The notes below the pieces were generated by a model, which worked only from the letters and a program-made list of their open reading frames with translations, was not told the DNA's origin and ran no database searches. From the NCBI RefSeq assembly GCF_036013645.1, contig NZ_CP107869.1, forward strand, positions 8,122,001-8,186,000: a stretch of DNA of 64,000 nt. Reading direction: 5' to 3'. Position 1 is the first letter of the stretch; the number at the start of each line of letters is the position of its first letter. This DNA comes from Streptomyces sp. NBC_00490 (lineage in GTDB: Bacteria > Actinomycetota > Actinomycetes > Streptomycetales > Streptomycetaceae). The position numbers were made by a program, and so were the translations under genes. Shown here piece after piece: positions 43,618 through 51,204 of this stretch.

Positions 43618-43850
43618 CGGGATTCGGGCCTCGTGGGGCGGGTGCGCTGCTGGATGGTTGCGGCCAGCGCGAGGACATCGGCTGGGCTGGCAAGGACGCC
43701 GACCGGTCCGTCGGGGCGGTCCTGGACGAGCCAATGCCCGGTCGGCGTGAGGACGATGGCGTGTAGGAGTTGGCGGCGCACCAAGACGTCCGCCCAGGCA
43801 TCGGCCTCGGCGGCCGTGGGCTCGGAAGAACGAGGTGGACGCGGAATCAC
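43614..43850 (-). CDS. Small conserved protein upstream of MobC
   Basis: A 78-residue protein. GTG 43850 has AGGAGG six bases upstream, much better than any start in the longer frame. TAAEADAWADVLVRRQLLHA, then IVLTPTGHWLVQDRPDGPVG and VLASPADVLALAATIQ make a compact alpha/beta protein. Coupled to mobC, so probably part of mobilisation or its control. Confidence 0.75.
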   Translation of the reverse strand: MIPRPPRSSEPTAAEADAWADVLVRRQLLHAIVLTPTGHWLVQDRPDGPVGVLASPADVLALAATIQQRTRPTRPESR

Positions 43851-43871
43851 GGCGTACCTCCTAAGCGGGGC

Positions 43872-43898
43872 GGTGGCCCGGCGTGGAACCGGGCCACC
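43872..43898 (-). promoter_or_regulatory. 10-bp hairpin ahead of the mob genes
   Basis: GGTGGCCCGG (43872-43881) pairs with CCGGGCCACC (43889-43898) around seven bases, 22 bases upstream of the GTG at 43850. It could be an attenuator or part of oriT. Confidence 0.5.
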
Positions 43899-43935
43899 TT
43901 TATGGGAACGGGCTTTGAGCTGGGGTTTTTCCGGT

Positions 43936-44127
43936 TCAGCCGCACTCGGGGCAGCGCCCGACGTGGCTGTTGAGCGCGCGGGCCATTCGCTGTTTCGCCG
44001 AGGCAGCTTGCTTCGCACTGGACTTCGCCGCCGGCCTGCCCGCGTGCCGCTCAGAGTGAGCGAGCATGAATCCGATCTCTCGCTCGTACTCCGCGCGGAC
44101 GGTGTCGAACTGGTGGCAGGTCTTCAT
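43936..44127 (-). CDS. Small basic protein with C-terminal CPECG
   Basis: A 63-residue protein. ATG 44127 lies in an ATGA overlap with the stop of the membrane protein gene. KTCHQFDTVRAEYEREIGFM is followed by a Lys/Ala-rich helix and the end RCPECG. Cys and His at both ends (TCHQ and CPEC) could close one zinc site. No family known. Confidence 0.65.
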   Translation of the reverse strand: MKTCHQFDTVRAEYEREIGFMLAHSERHAGRPAAKSSAKQAASAKQRMARALNSHVGRCPECG

Positions 44128-45719
44128 CGGGCGGTGCTCCTCGTCGTCGTGATGTCCTCGTTCCGCAGCTCCTGGAGGACGAGGCCGAGTCGGTCGTTCC
44201 CGACACCAGTCAGGCCCTGGCGGCGGATGATTTCGCGCAGCTGCACCCGGGTGATCGCTCCATTGCCGTCCCGTTCGAGCAGGGCGGGAACATGGGGGCG
44301 TACCTCGTGGACAAGCTGGAGCTCGGTCTCGCCCAGCTCGCGTGCCGGGCGCTCCGTCTGCGGAGTGCGGGACCGGGCACGCTTGTCCTTGTTCTTCGTC
44401 CGGGACTTCCCGGCCGGCTTCCGACGGAGTGGGACCTTGTGTCCTCGGTCCTGGGTGGTCTCGGTCCCGGACTCGGTGGCTGTCGGTCCTCGGTCCTCGG
44501 TGCTCTCGGTCCCCGACTTCGCGAGGCTCGGTCCCCGATGAGAATCTGGGTCCTGAGCTGCTACTTCTCGCGCGTTGCGGTCGGTCCTCGTGGCCGCTGT
44601 GTCCCGCGCTGTGGCTTCTGGATCGGCGGGACCGGTCCCCGGGACCGCGCCGTCTTCAGGGGGCTTGGTCCCCGCGGTCGTTCCCGTTTCGTCACCCTTG
44701 GTCCCCGCGCCGACCTCGGCTTCAGAGTCCGCCTCCTCGGGAACCGGTCCCCGAGGAGTCCTCGGTCCTCGGCCCGGGACCGGCTCGTGGGAACCGTCGG
44801 GACCGGGGACGGGGACCGGCACATTCGATGTCGGCTGTGCGGGGACCGTGGCCGCCGATGCGCTGCTGTGCGCCAGGGACCAGGGGGAGGGGAGCGGGAC
44901 CGTGGCGAGCGCGAGCGCGTGTCGCCGGGCGGCGAGCTGGTCGAGCAGCTGTGCCCGCTGGAGGGGGTCGGTGCCGACCGAGGCCCTGCCGACCGCCTTC
45001 GACAGGCGTCGCGTCAGCCGCCGGCCTCGCCGGTTCTGCTGCTGCTCGGGTGTGCGCTCGGCGAGGCGGGCGGCGAGGGTGACCGCACGGGCGGTGGCTC
45101 GGTCCCGGGTGATCTGCGCGGCGTCGCGGTCTCGCGCGGCGATGCCCAGGCGGGACAGCAGCCTTTCGCGTGCCTCGCGGCCCAGGACGGCGATCAGTCC
45201 TTTTGAGGCAGCGCCGGGTGTGCGCAGGCGCAGTTCGATGCCCATGGCCAGGTGCCACAGCATCGCCGCCATGACTGGTCCGACGAAGGCGCGGACCGTG
45301 CCGCCGATGGGGCCGCTCTCTGCGTAGGCGGGGATCACCTGCACCGTGGTGATCACCCAGACCAGCGTGCCCGGCAGGCCGGGGGCGCCCTGGACGGCGA
45401 GGTTCTGCCGTGCCATCAGCGCGGTGGCGAACAGGGCGAGTTCGGCGGCGGCGAACATGCCGGCGCGCTCGGCGGCGCCGGCCATGTCGAGGTAGTCGGC
45501 GGCGAACCGCCACGAGGTGTCGGCGCTGTAGGCGGTGCAGCCGAGGGCTGCGACGGCGGCAACCTTGACCGCCGGGCCGCCGAGACGTTTCTGCGAGCGA
45601 GATCCCCGGCGCCGGATGGTCCAGGCGGTCAGCACGAGCGCGAGGGTGGCGGGCACGACGGCGGCGAGGAGAAGAGGGAGGTCCGAAGTAGCACCGAAGG
45701 CGAGGACGGGGTGGGTCAT
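44124..45719 (-). CDS. Membrane protein with long linker and C-terminal winged-helix-like domain
   Basis: A 531-residue protein. The N-terminal 150 residues contain four membrane helices (LPLLLAAVVPATLALVLTAW; a second pass near 50-65; two more around 90-150). A helical Arg-rich cytoplasmic part follows (150-270), then about 180 residues of Pro/Gly/Thr-rich linker with repeats such as GTESTEDRG and GTETTQDRG. The last 75 residues look like a small DNA-binding domain (ITRVQLREIIRRQGLTGVGN). It may tether plasmid DNA to the membrane. Similar proteins are common on actinobacterial plasmids. Confidence 0.75.
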   Translation of the reverse strand: MTHPVLAFGATSDLPLLLAAVVPATLALVLTAWTIRRRGSRSQKRLGGPAVKVAAVAALGCTAYSADTSWRFAADYLDMAGAAERAGMFAAAELALFATALMARQNLAVQGAPGLPGTLVWVITTVQVIPAYAESGPIGGTVRAFVGPVMAAMLWHLAMGIELRLRTPGAASKGLIAVLGREARERLLSRLGIAARDRDAAQITRDRATARAVTLAARLAERTPEQQQNRRGRRLTRRLSKAVGRASVGTDPLQRAQLLDQLAARRHALALATVPLPSPWSLAHSSASAATVPAQPTSNVPVPVPGPDGSHEPVPGRGPRTPRGPVPEEADSEAEVGAGTKGDETGTTAGTKPPEDGAVPGTGPADPEATARDTAATRTDRNAREVAAQDPDSHRGPSLAKSGTESTEDRGPTATESGTETTQDRGHKVPLRRKPAGKSRTKNKDKRARSRTPQTERPARELGETELQLVHEVRPHVPALLERDGNGAITRVQLREIIRRQGLTGVGNDRLGLVLQELRNEDITTTRSTAR

Positions 45720-46357
45720 GCTGCCTTTCCGAGAAGGGCGTGCGTCGGGGGCGACGCTGCCGGGCGGCCTGCCGGCTGCTGCGTGCCGGGAGCTGCGGGC
45801 GCGGGGGTGCCCTTGGCCTTGGAGGTCTTCTTCCGCTTCTTCTTGAGGCGGGGCACGCCGTAATTACGGTCGCGGTCGAGGACCTTGTTGGCGGCTTGCC
45901 GGAGCAGGTCTCGGGCGTGCTTGTGGCTGATCTGCAGGGCGGCGGCGAGCCGGTCGGGCTGCCAGCCCCGGACGTAGGCGTGGTCGATGACGACCTGCCG
46001 CTCGGCCTCGGTCAGGTGCACGTCGCGTCCCTGGAAGAAGGCGGTCACGCGCCGGTAGTCCAGGCGCTGGTGCAGTCCGTCGTGCAGCGGGCGCCGCTCG
46101 GCTTCGGTGAGGCCGCCCCAGACGCCCTCCTTGAGGACGTTCTCCAGGGCGAAATCCAGGCACTCGCGGCGTACGGGGCACCAGCCGCACAGCTCCTTCG
46201 CCTCTGCGATCTCCTCGTGGTCCCGGGGCCCGGGGAAGAACACGGCGTCGGCGTCTTCGACGTCCATGCCGTGGCACGCTGCGCGGGTGTGCCAGCTGGT
46301 GTCTGCGATGCCGCGCAGGCCGGTGGCCGGCGCGTCGTGGGTGGTGATGTGGCGCAA
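45716..46357 (-). CDS. WhiB-family regulator with C-terminal HTH extension
   Basis: A 213-residue protein; WhiB proteins are usually 80-130 residues. Cys28, Cys57, Cys60 and Cys66 form the iron-sulphur set (AACHG, LCGWC, RREC), followed by GVWGG (78-82). Residues 110-165 add a second region like a sigma-4 or HTH domain: LTEAERQVVIDHAYVRGWQP and AAALQISHKHARDLLRQAAN. The tail is Lys-rich. TTG 46357 follows GGAGA. It could sense redox or nitric oxide and control the mobilisation block. Confidence 0.85.
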   Translation of the reverse strand: MRHITTHDAPATGLRGIADTSWHTRAACHGMDVEDADAVFFPGPRDHEEIAEAKELCGWCPVRRECLDFALENVLKEGVWGGLTEAERRPLHDGLHQRLDYRRVTAFFQGRDVHLTEAERQVVIDHAYVRGWQPDRLAAALQISHKHARDLLRQAANKVLDRDRNYGVPRLKKKRKKTSKAKGTPAPAAPGTQQPAGRPAASPPTHALLGKAA

Positions 46358-46515
46358 GGCGGGTCTCCGATGTGCTGCCGCGGCGGCCGGCTAGGGCGGT
46401 GCTCGGCGGGTGCGGCGTCGGGTGCCGGCTGCGGCGCGGGGCGTGCGTCGCAGCCGGTGCGGGCGGTGTCGGGTGGCGGTGCAGCGGACGGGGGTGCACG
46501 CGCCGGGTGCGCCGG

Positions 46516-47232
46516 TCAGGCCAGGGCGGGCTGCTGGGCCTGCTCGGCGTGTTGGGCCTGCTGGGCGGTGGCGAGATCGAGGCGGCCGGGGTGCGGGGTG
46601 GCGCGCGGGGCGGTTCCGCGGGCTCCGCCGTCGGGGCCGATCCTTCGGCGGCGGCATGGTTCGCCGGGCTGGGCCAGGCACCACTCGCACCGCACGCTCA
46701 GGGCCTCGGGCATTCCCTGCGCGACAGCGGCCTCACGGGCTGCGCGGGCGGGTCGGTAGGGCGCGAGGGCTGCTCGGGCGGCGGGCGGTATGCAGGAGCC
46801 GATCTCCCGCAGCCGCGCCTCCAGCTTCGGGTCGACTCCGTCGCGACCGCTGGTGATTGCTCGGGCCTGCGCGGGCTGGGCGGTGCCAGCGGCGACGGCG
46901 CGGCGGGTGCCGGCCAGCTCTGCGGTCCAGGCGGCCTGATCGTCTGGGTCGACGGACGGCGTGGGATCGGAGTGCCTCGCCAGGCGGTCGCGCCGGTAGC
47001 TCTCCCAGGGGCGGGCCACGTCCGCGGGCAGGATCTGGTACGGCGAGGTGCGGATGTGCTGGCGGGCAGCGACGCGGACGTCCCAGCCGTACGGGGTGGC
47101 CATCGGCACGTCGCCCAGCAGCTCGTGCCACTGGGCGAGCTGGTCGCGCGCCTCGCCTTGGTCGGTGCGGATGGTGCGGGGGTCGAGTCGGCCGATGTAG
47201 GCCAGCAGGGCTGCGATTTCGCGGCGATCCAC
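46516..47232 (-). CDS. Hypothetical protein with C-terminal zinc-finger-like motif
   Basis: A 238-residue protein. GTG 47232 follows GGAGGG by six bases and lies right after the stop of the replication-type gene. The N-terminal part is helical and acidic. Residues about 185-225 read CEWCLAQPGEPCRRRRIGPD then HPGRLDLA, a pattern of small zinc-binding modules seen in actinobacterial phages and plasmids. The tail is Gln/Ala-rich. Possibly DNA-binding. Confidence 0.7.
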   Translation of the reverse strand: MDRREIAALLAYIGRLDPRTIRTDQGEARDQLAQWHELLGDVPMATPYGWDVRVAARQHIRTSPYQILPADVARPWESYRRDRLARHSDPTPSVDPDDQAAWTAELAGTRRAVAAGTAQPAQARAITSGRDGVDPKLEARLREIGSCIPPAARAALAPYRPARAAREAAVAQGMPEALSVRCEWCLAQPGEPCRRRRIGPDGGARGTAPRATPHPGRLDLATAQQAQHAEQAQQPALA

Positions 47233-47234
47233 GG

Positions 47235-48131
47235 TCAGCCCTCCGTTCCGGTCGGCTCGTCGAGGGCGGCAAGCAGGGCGGCGGTGTGGGCCTCCGTCCG
47301 CGTCATGCCCCCCGGTACGGCGGTGTTCTTGCCGGGCACGGCGTAGAGGTTCGGTCGGCTGGGAGCGTGCTCCCGGGCGACCCAGGAGCGCCAGTCGGCA
47401 GCCCAGGCTTCCGCCGCCCTCGGAGCATGGCCCGCCCGGTGTGCACGCCACTTCGTGTCGGCAGCCCGCAGGCCCTGCTCGCCGAGGCGATCGAGGTGTC
47501 CCTGCTGGCGGGCCCAGGTGTGGGTGGCGGAGTCGACCTGCCACTCGGCAGCCGGGAGGACGGCAGCACCACTACTGCTGTACCTCCGGTTCAAATCAGG
47601 TTCACTACGGTTCTGTGTGCCGGTAGCCGGTACATCGCTGTGCCGGTGGCCGGTACGTCGCTGCGCCGGTTTCCGCCTCGACCTGCCGGTTTCCGGTACT
47701 GCCGGATTCCGGACCCTCGCGGGGGATTCCGGCACCTCACGCGGGCGGATTCCGTACCGCCGCAGAGCCGAGAGCCGAAGCTTCGCAGGGCCCGCGGGCT
47801 CGTCTGCTGCTGTATCGCTGTCTTCCTGCTCCTGCTGCTCGCGCTGGGCCTCGGCGACCACTTCGGCGGCGAGAGGCATCCGGTAGACCGTGCTGCGCTG
47901 CGGGCCTACGAGGTCATCGAGCTGTTCCAGCTCGCCGGCCAGGAGCAGGCGCTCGACGGCTTCGCGCACCGTGGAGACCGAGGCACGGGTGCGCTTGGCC
48001 AGGCTGGACAGCGAGGCCCAGGAGATGCACTGCTCGTCGGCCACCCGGTCAGCGATCGACAGCAGGACCAGGCGCGCGGCCCCTCGGCTGGAGCTGTGCT
48101 CCCACACCCACTCGCGGGCTTCGCTGCTCAT
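47235..48131 (-). CDS. HTH replication/partition-type protein with intragenic repeats
   Basis: A 298-residue protein. ATG 48131 overlaps the stop of a 48-codon leader gene (ATGA). Residues 5-95 form a HTH_36-like winged helix: WVWEHSSSRGAARLVLLSIA, SWASLSSLAKRTRASVSTVR and EAVERLLLAGELEQL. Residues about 125-172 are low complexity because the DNA there is the repeat array at 47617-47758. A helical Trp-rich C-terminus follows. Replication genes of some Streptomyces linear plasmids also contain their origin; I infer a replication initiator or copy-control protein. Confidence 0.75.
   Translation of the reverse strand: MSSEAREWVWEHSSSRGAARLVLLSIADRVADEQCISWASLSSLAKRTRASVSTVREAVERLLLAGELEQLDDLVGPQRSTVYRMPLAAEVVAEAQREQQEQEDSDTAADEPAGPAKLRLSALRRYGIRPREVPESPARVRNPAVPETGRSRRKPAQRRTGHRHSDVPATGTQNRSEPDLNRRYSSSGAAVLPAAEWQVDSATHTWARQQGHLDRLGEQGLRAADTKWRAHRAGHAPRAAEAWAADWRSWVAREHAPSRPNLYAVPGKNTAVPGGMTRTEAHTAALLAALDEPTGTEG
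47617..47758. repeat. Iteron-like array inside the replication-type gene
   Basis: Seven imperfect 17-bp palindromic units, half-sites GTGCCGG and CCGGTAC around a 3-base spacer. Units start at 47617, 47640, 47663, 47683, 47699, 47719 and 47742, mostly 20-23 bp apart (two helical turns). Units 1, 2 and 4 are best (GTGCCGGTAGCCGGTAC, GTGCCGGTGGCCGGTAC, CTGCCGGTTTCCGGTAC); the last two keep only one good half. The same site occurs in the tra control region (21574-21590). Confidence 0.75.
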
Positions 48132-48274
48132 CGGCCGCTCCAGACGAGCGGGCGGGTCCGGCTGCTCGCCGGGGCCAGGGTGGTGCGGTCCGGCTCGGGG
48201 CGCTGAGGCGCCGAGGCGATGGTGGCTGCCGCGCAGGCCAGGCGGAAGCGCCTTTTGCGCAGGGCAGGAGGCAT
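48128..48274 (-). CDS. 48-residue leader gene coupled to the replication-type gene
   Basis: ATG 48274 follows GGGGAG by about six bases; the product is basic (PPALRKRRFRLACAAATIAS, then PVWSGR-like end) and stops at 48128, overlapping the next ATG (ATGA). Like the 20-codon ORF before the NlpC/P60 gene, it carries the operon's ribosome site and so may control initiation of the downstream protein. Confidence 0.6.
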   Translation of the reverse strand: MPPALRKRRFRLACAAATIASAPQRPEPDRTTLAPASSRTRPLVWSGR

Positions 48275-49020
48275 GCGATACTCCCCTTTGCAGTGTTGCC
48301 ACGCTGACGCGCCCCTCGGAAGGACTCAGCGTGGTGATGGTGGGCAATCTCCGCCCTTGCCGGGGCGGGTATGCCGCTTAGTGTTCGGCGTCCGCGAGTT
48401 ACCGCTCTCGGGCGCCGTCGCTAATTGCGGACCTTCGCGGTCCGGTCCGTGCTCGCGGTCTCCTCACGTTCGTCGCCGCAGGCGGGCTGCCCGGGGACGA
48501 CGAACATACGCACGGACCGGTGTCAAGATCCAGACTTGGTTCTTAAACTCTGTACTGGTTGCAGAGAGTCGCCGAACGGTCGTGTGCCGCAGCCGTCCGC
48601 ACAGGGCCTGGCGGGGTCCGTCCTCGCGTCGAAGCGCACCGTTGCCGCGGTTGCCCCGTACGCCGAGAGCGTGCCATTGTGTCCGAATTGGAGCGGGAAT
48701 CCGGTATTCCCTGCAGCGGAAATGCGATGTGGATGAGGTGTTTCCACGGTCGCCTCCGCGCTTTCCGATCGAAGATCAAATACGGCCTGCCAGACGTGAC
48801 TTATGTCGCTGGGTGAATGTGGCTTGTGCCACGTCGCCCGGCGTACTCCTGTCGGCAGAAACGGACAGGTCGCCCTGAAACAGGCGGTACGCGCCACACG
48901 GAAACGTGCTGGTGGGGAAGAACTTTCCATACGTGTGATCGGCGCGTCAAACTGGTGTTTATGGCGAGGTAGGGTGGCTGAAGTTGCGAGGAAGCCCGCC
49001 CTGGAAAGGATCATGAAAGA
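48275..49020. promoter_or_regulatory. Divergent control region between replication-type gene and XRE operon
   Basis: About 750 bases without a convincing gene. Two dyads stand out: CCACGCTGA (48299-48307) with TCAGCGTGG (48325-48333), and GGGAAT (48695-48700) with ATTCCC (48706-48711) around CCGGT. Just before the XRE start, GGAAAGG is best spaced for ATG 49013, which opens only three codons and overlaps GTG 49021. Confidence 0.55.
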
Positions 49021-49452
49021 GTGACCGAAGGTCAGGTGAGCCCCAAGGGGCTCATGGATCGCCTAAACCGCCTGTTCGACACTGTGCACCCGCCCGATCG
49101 CGGCCCTTACAGCAACGCTGAAGTGGCCGAACTGATGGAGAAGCGAGGGCTGGGCAAGCTGTCGGGGCAGTACCTGTGGCTCTTGCGGACCGGGCAGCGC
49201 GATAACCCGACGAAGCGTCATCTCGAAGCGCTCGCAGGGTTCTTCGGCGTGGATCCCGCCTATTGGTTCGACGATGCTGTCGCCGAAAAGACCGTGCAGG
49301 AACTTGAGTTGCTCGCGCTGCTTCGCGATGCGAAGATCAAGAACGTTCTTCTTCGCCTATCCGACGTCTCTGCAGACGGAAAGGATGCCGTCCTGGGGAT
49401 CGTTGAGAGCGTACGAAAATCCGAGGGGTTGCCGCCCTCAACTGGCGCGTAA
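49021..49452 (+). CDS. XRE-family regulator (EspR-like)
   Basis: A 143-residue HTH protein. LMDRLNRLFDTVHPPDRGPY, then SNAEVAELMEKRGLGKLSGQ, YLWLLRTGQRDNPTKRHLEA and LAGFFGVDPAYWFDD give a lambda-repressor-type HTH like that of EspR proteins. The C-terminal 60 residues are helical and may dimerise. It heads an operon with an ImmA/IrrE-type peptidase gene; in many mobile elements such pairs act as repressor and inactivating protease. Confidence 0.85.
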   Translation: MTEGQVSPKGLMDRLNRLFDTVHPPDRGPYSNAEVAELMEKRGLGKLSGQYLWLLRTGQRDNPTKRHLEALAGFFGVDPAYWFDDAVAEKTVQELELLALLRDAKIKNVLLRLSDVSADGKDAVLGIVESVRKSEGLPPSTGA

Positions 49453-49486
49453 ACGGCTGCAGTTCAGTAAATGATCAAGGAAAGCA

Positions 49487-49999
49487 ATGTGGTCTGCACG
49501 TAGGCTGCGCCGGCCTGACCTCTTGGCCGAGCTGAAGCTCCCGCACGTCACCAATATTCGCGACCTCAGCGACGAGATCTCTCGCCGCACGGGACGGACG
49601 GTGGTCCTAGAGCCCCGGGAGCAGGCGCCCTCAGTATGCGGGGCATGTGCCGTTACAGAGAGTGCCGTCCACGTTTTTTACGACCCGTGGACCAGCGTCC
49701 TGCACCAGGACCACATCATCGCCCACGAGTTCAGCCACCTACTGCTCGGCCACCACGAGAACCGACCGGTCTCCGCGCTGGCTCCGGCCTTCATCACCAG
49801 CGTGGACCCGGCCACCGTGCAGATGATGTTGGGGCGCACCAAGTACGACGAGGACGAGGAGCGAGACACCGAACTCCTAGCATCGCTGCTCCAGCGCCGG
49901 ATCATCGACCGGTGGTTGCGCAGCGACGAGTCCTCCGGGGACGAAGTGCAGGATCGGGTGACGCACACGCTGCTGCGCCGACGGGAGGCCCGGCCGTGA
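49487..49999 (+). CDS. ImmA/IrrE-type metallopeptidase
   Basis: A 170-residue protein; ATG 49487 follows AAGGAA. The zinc motif HEFSH is at residues 80-84 within DHIIAHEFSHLLLGH. An acidic KYDEDEERDTELLASLLQRR helix downstream may carry the third ligand. LSDEISRRTGRTVVLEP opens the domain. ImmA/IrrE peptidases cleave partner repressors, here perhaps the XRE protein encoded just upstream. Confidence 0.8.
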   Translation: MWSARRLRRPDLLAELKLPHVTNIRDLSDEISRRTGRTVVLEPREQAPSVCGACAVTESAVHVFYDPWTSVLHQDHIIAHEFSHLLLGHHENRPVSALAPAFITSVDPATVQMMLGRTKYDEDEERDTELLASLLQRRIIDRWLRSDESSGDEVQDRVTHTLLRRREARP

Positions 50000-51204
50000 A
50001 GGACCTGCTCCACCCGATCAGCCTCGTCGTCGCGACGCTCGGCTTCCTCTGCCTCCTGCGGGACGTGCCCACCCGGCGCCGCGACCCCGCCTCCGCCGCG
50101 CTGGCCGCTGTCTTCCTGCTGTCAGGGCTCTCGTTCCTGTTCTCCATCACGCCGATGTGGAACTACCTCGACCGCGTGCTCGGCACCGTCAACATCTCCG
50201 TGCCCCTCGCGCAGGGCTGCGTGGTCGCGCTCCTGGCCTGCCAACAGGTGGTCCTCACCTACTGGGGATCCCCGCCCGAGGTAGCCCGCCGGCGCAGTCG
50301 CCGCTGGCTCTGGGCCGGCTTCGCGGTGATCGCCGGGCTGCTGGTGCTGTTCGCCCTGCTGACGCCCAACGCGCCGCACCCGATCGACTTCACGCTCTAC
50401 TACGCGCACGACGACTGGTACGCCGCGTACCTCACCCTGTACGTCACGGCCTACACCATCGGCGAAGTCTTTCTCGCCCGCGCCTGCTGGCGCCTGGCCC
50501 GCCGCAGCATTCGCGGGTCCGTCCGCGTCGGCCTGCGCATCGTCGCCCTCGGCGCGACCGTCACCCTCGGATACAGCGCCGTCCGCATCGGCAACGTGAT
50601 CGCCGGCGCCTTCGACACCTCCCTCGCGGAATGGGAGGGCTTTGCCTGGACCTGCGGCGATGTCGGCGCCATGCTCACGCTGATCGGCTGGCTCGTGCCC
50701 ACCATCAGCGACCAGGCCCAGAGCGTCCGGTACCGCATCAAGCAGTACCGCAGCTACTACGGCCTGCGCCCCCTATGGCTGGCCTTCTACAGCGAGGCAC
50801 CCGAGATCGAACTGCCGATCGACAGGGTCGACCCGGCCCAGCGGCGCCGCTTCCGTCGCATCTCGATCCGGCTCTACCGCCGAGCCGTCGAGATCCGGGA
50901 CGGCCGGTTCGTGATTCGCCAGTACCTCGACGCCGCCGTCCGCGAGGCCAGCGAAGCCCGTCACCGGGCCCGAGGGCTTCACGGAAAGGATCTGTCCGCG
51001 GCCGTCACGGCGGACCAGATCCTCGCCGGAATCGCTGCCAGGGCCGCCGGCGCCCGCCCGGAGCCCGACCAGCTCACCGAGTTCGCCGACTTCGAACGCC
51101 AGACCACCAGGCCCATGGACGACATCGACGCCCTCCTTGACGTCGCGCGCCACCTGCCCCGCCAGCCCGCACGGGCCCCCCACCTTGAGCGAGTCTCCGC
51201 ATGA
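49996..51204 (+). CDS. MAB_1171c-type membrane protein
   Basis: A 402-residue protein from GTG 49996, overlapping the peptidase stop. Seven or so membrane helices fill residues 1-245 (ISLVVATLGFLCLL, FAVIAGLLVLFALLTPNAPH, YLTLYVTAYTIGEVFLARAC, CGDVGAMLTLIGWLVP). The cytoplasmic tail is helical and charged, with LRPLWLAFYSEAPEIELPI just after the last helix. This layout fits the MAB_1171c group of putative transporters, which occur with XRE and ImmA-type genes in actinobacteria. Function unknown. Confidence 0.8.
   Translation: MKDLLHPISLVVATLGFLCLLRDVPTRRRDPASAALAAVFLLSGLSFLFSITPMWNYLDRVLGTVNISVPLAQGCVVALLACQQVVLTYWGSPPEVARRRSRRWLWAGFAVIAGLLVLFALLTPNAPHPIDFTLYYAHDDWYAAYLTLYVTAYTIGEVFLARACWRLARRSIRGSVRVGLRIVALGATVTLGYSAVRIGNVIAGAFDTSLAEWEGFAWTCGDVGAMLTLIGWLVPTISDQAQSVRYRIKQYRSYYGLRPLWLAFYSEAPEIELPIDRVDPAQRRRFRRISIRLYRRAVEIRDGRFVIRQYLDAAVREASEARHRARGLHGKDLSAAVTADQILAGIAARAAGARPEPDQLTEFADFERQTTRPMDDIDALLDVARHLPRQPARAPHLERVSA

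Noticed and set aside
41366..44541. Two long plus-strand open frames over the mobilisation genes
   Set aside because: The minus strand encodes the relaxase with its HxH motif, MobC and the coupled small genes; the plus frames are shadows.
46391..46515. Arg-rich frame of about 42 codons between WhiB and the zinc-finger-like gene, with a CTG overlapping the stop
   Set aside because: No ribosome site of its own and composition typical of out-of-frame high-GC DNA; kept out despite the CTG pattern elsewhere.
47617..47758. CRISPR array
   Set aside because: Repeats are 17-bp palindromes at 16-23 bp spacing within a coding gene, with no spacers of proper length and no cas genes.
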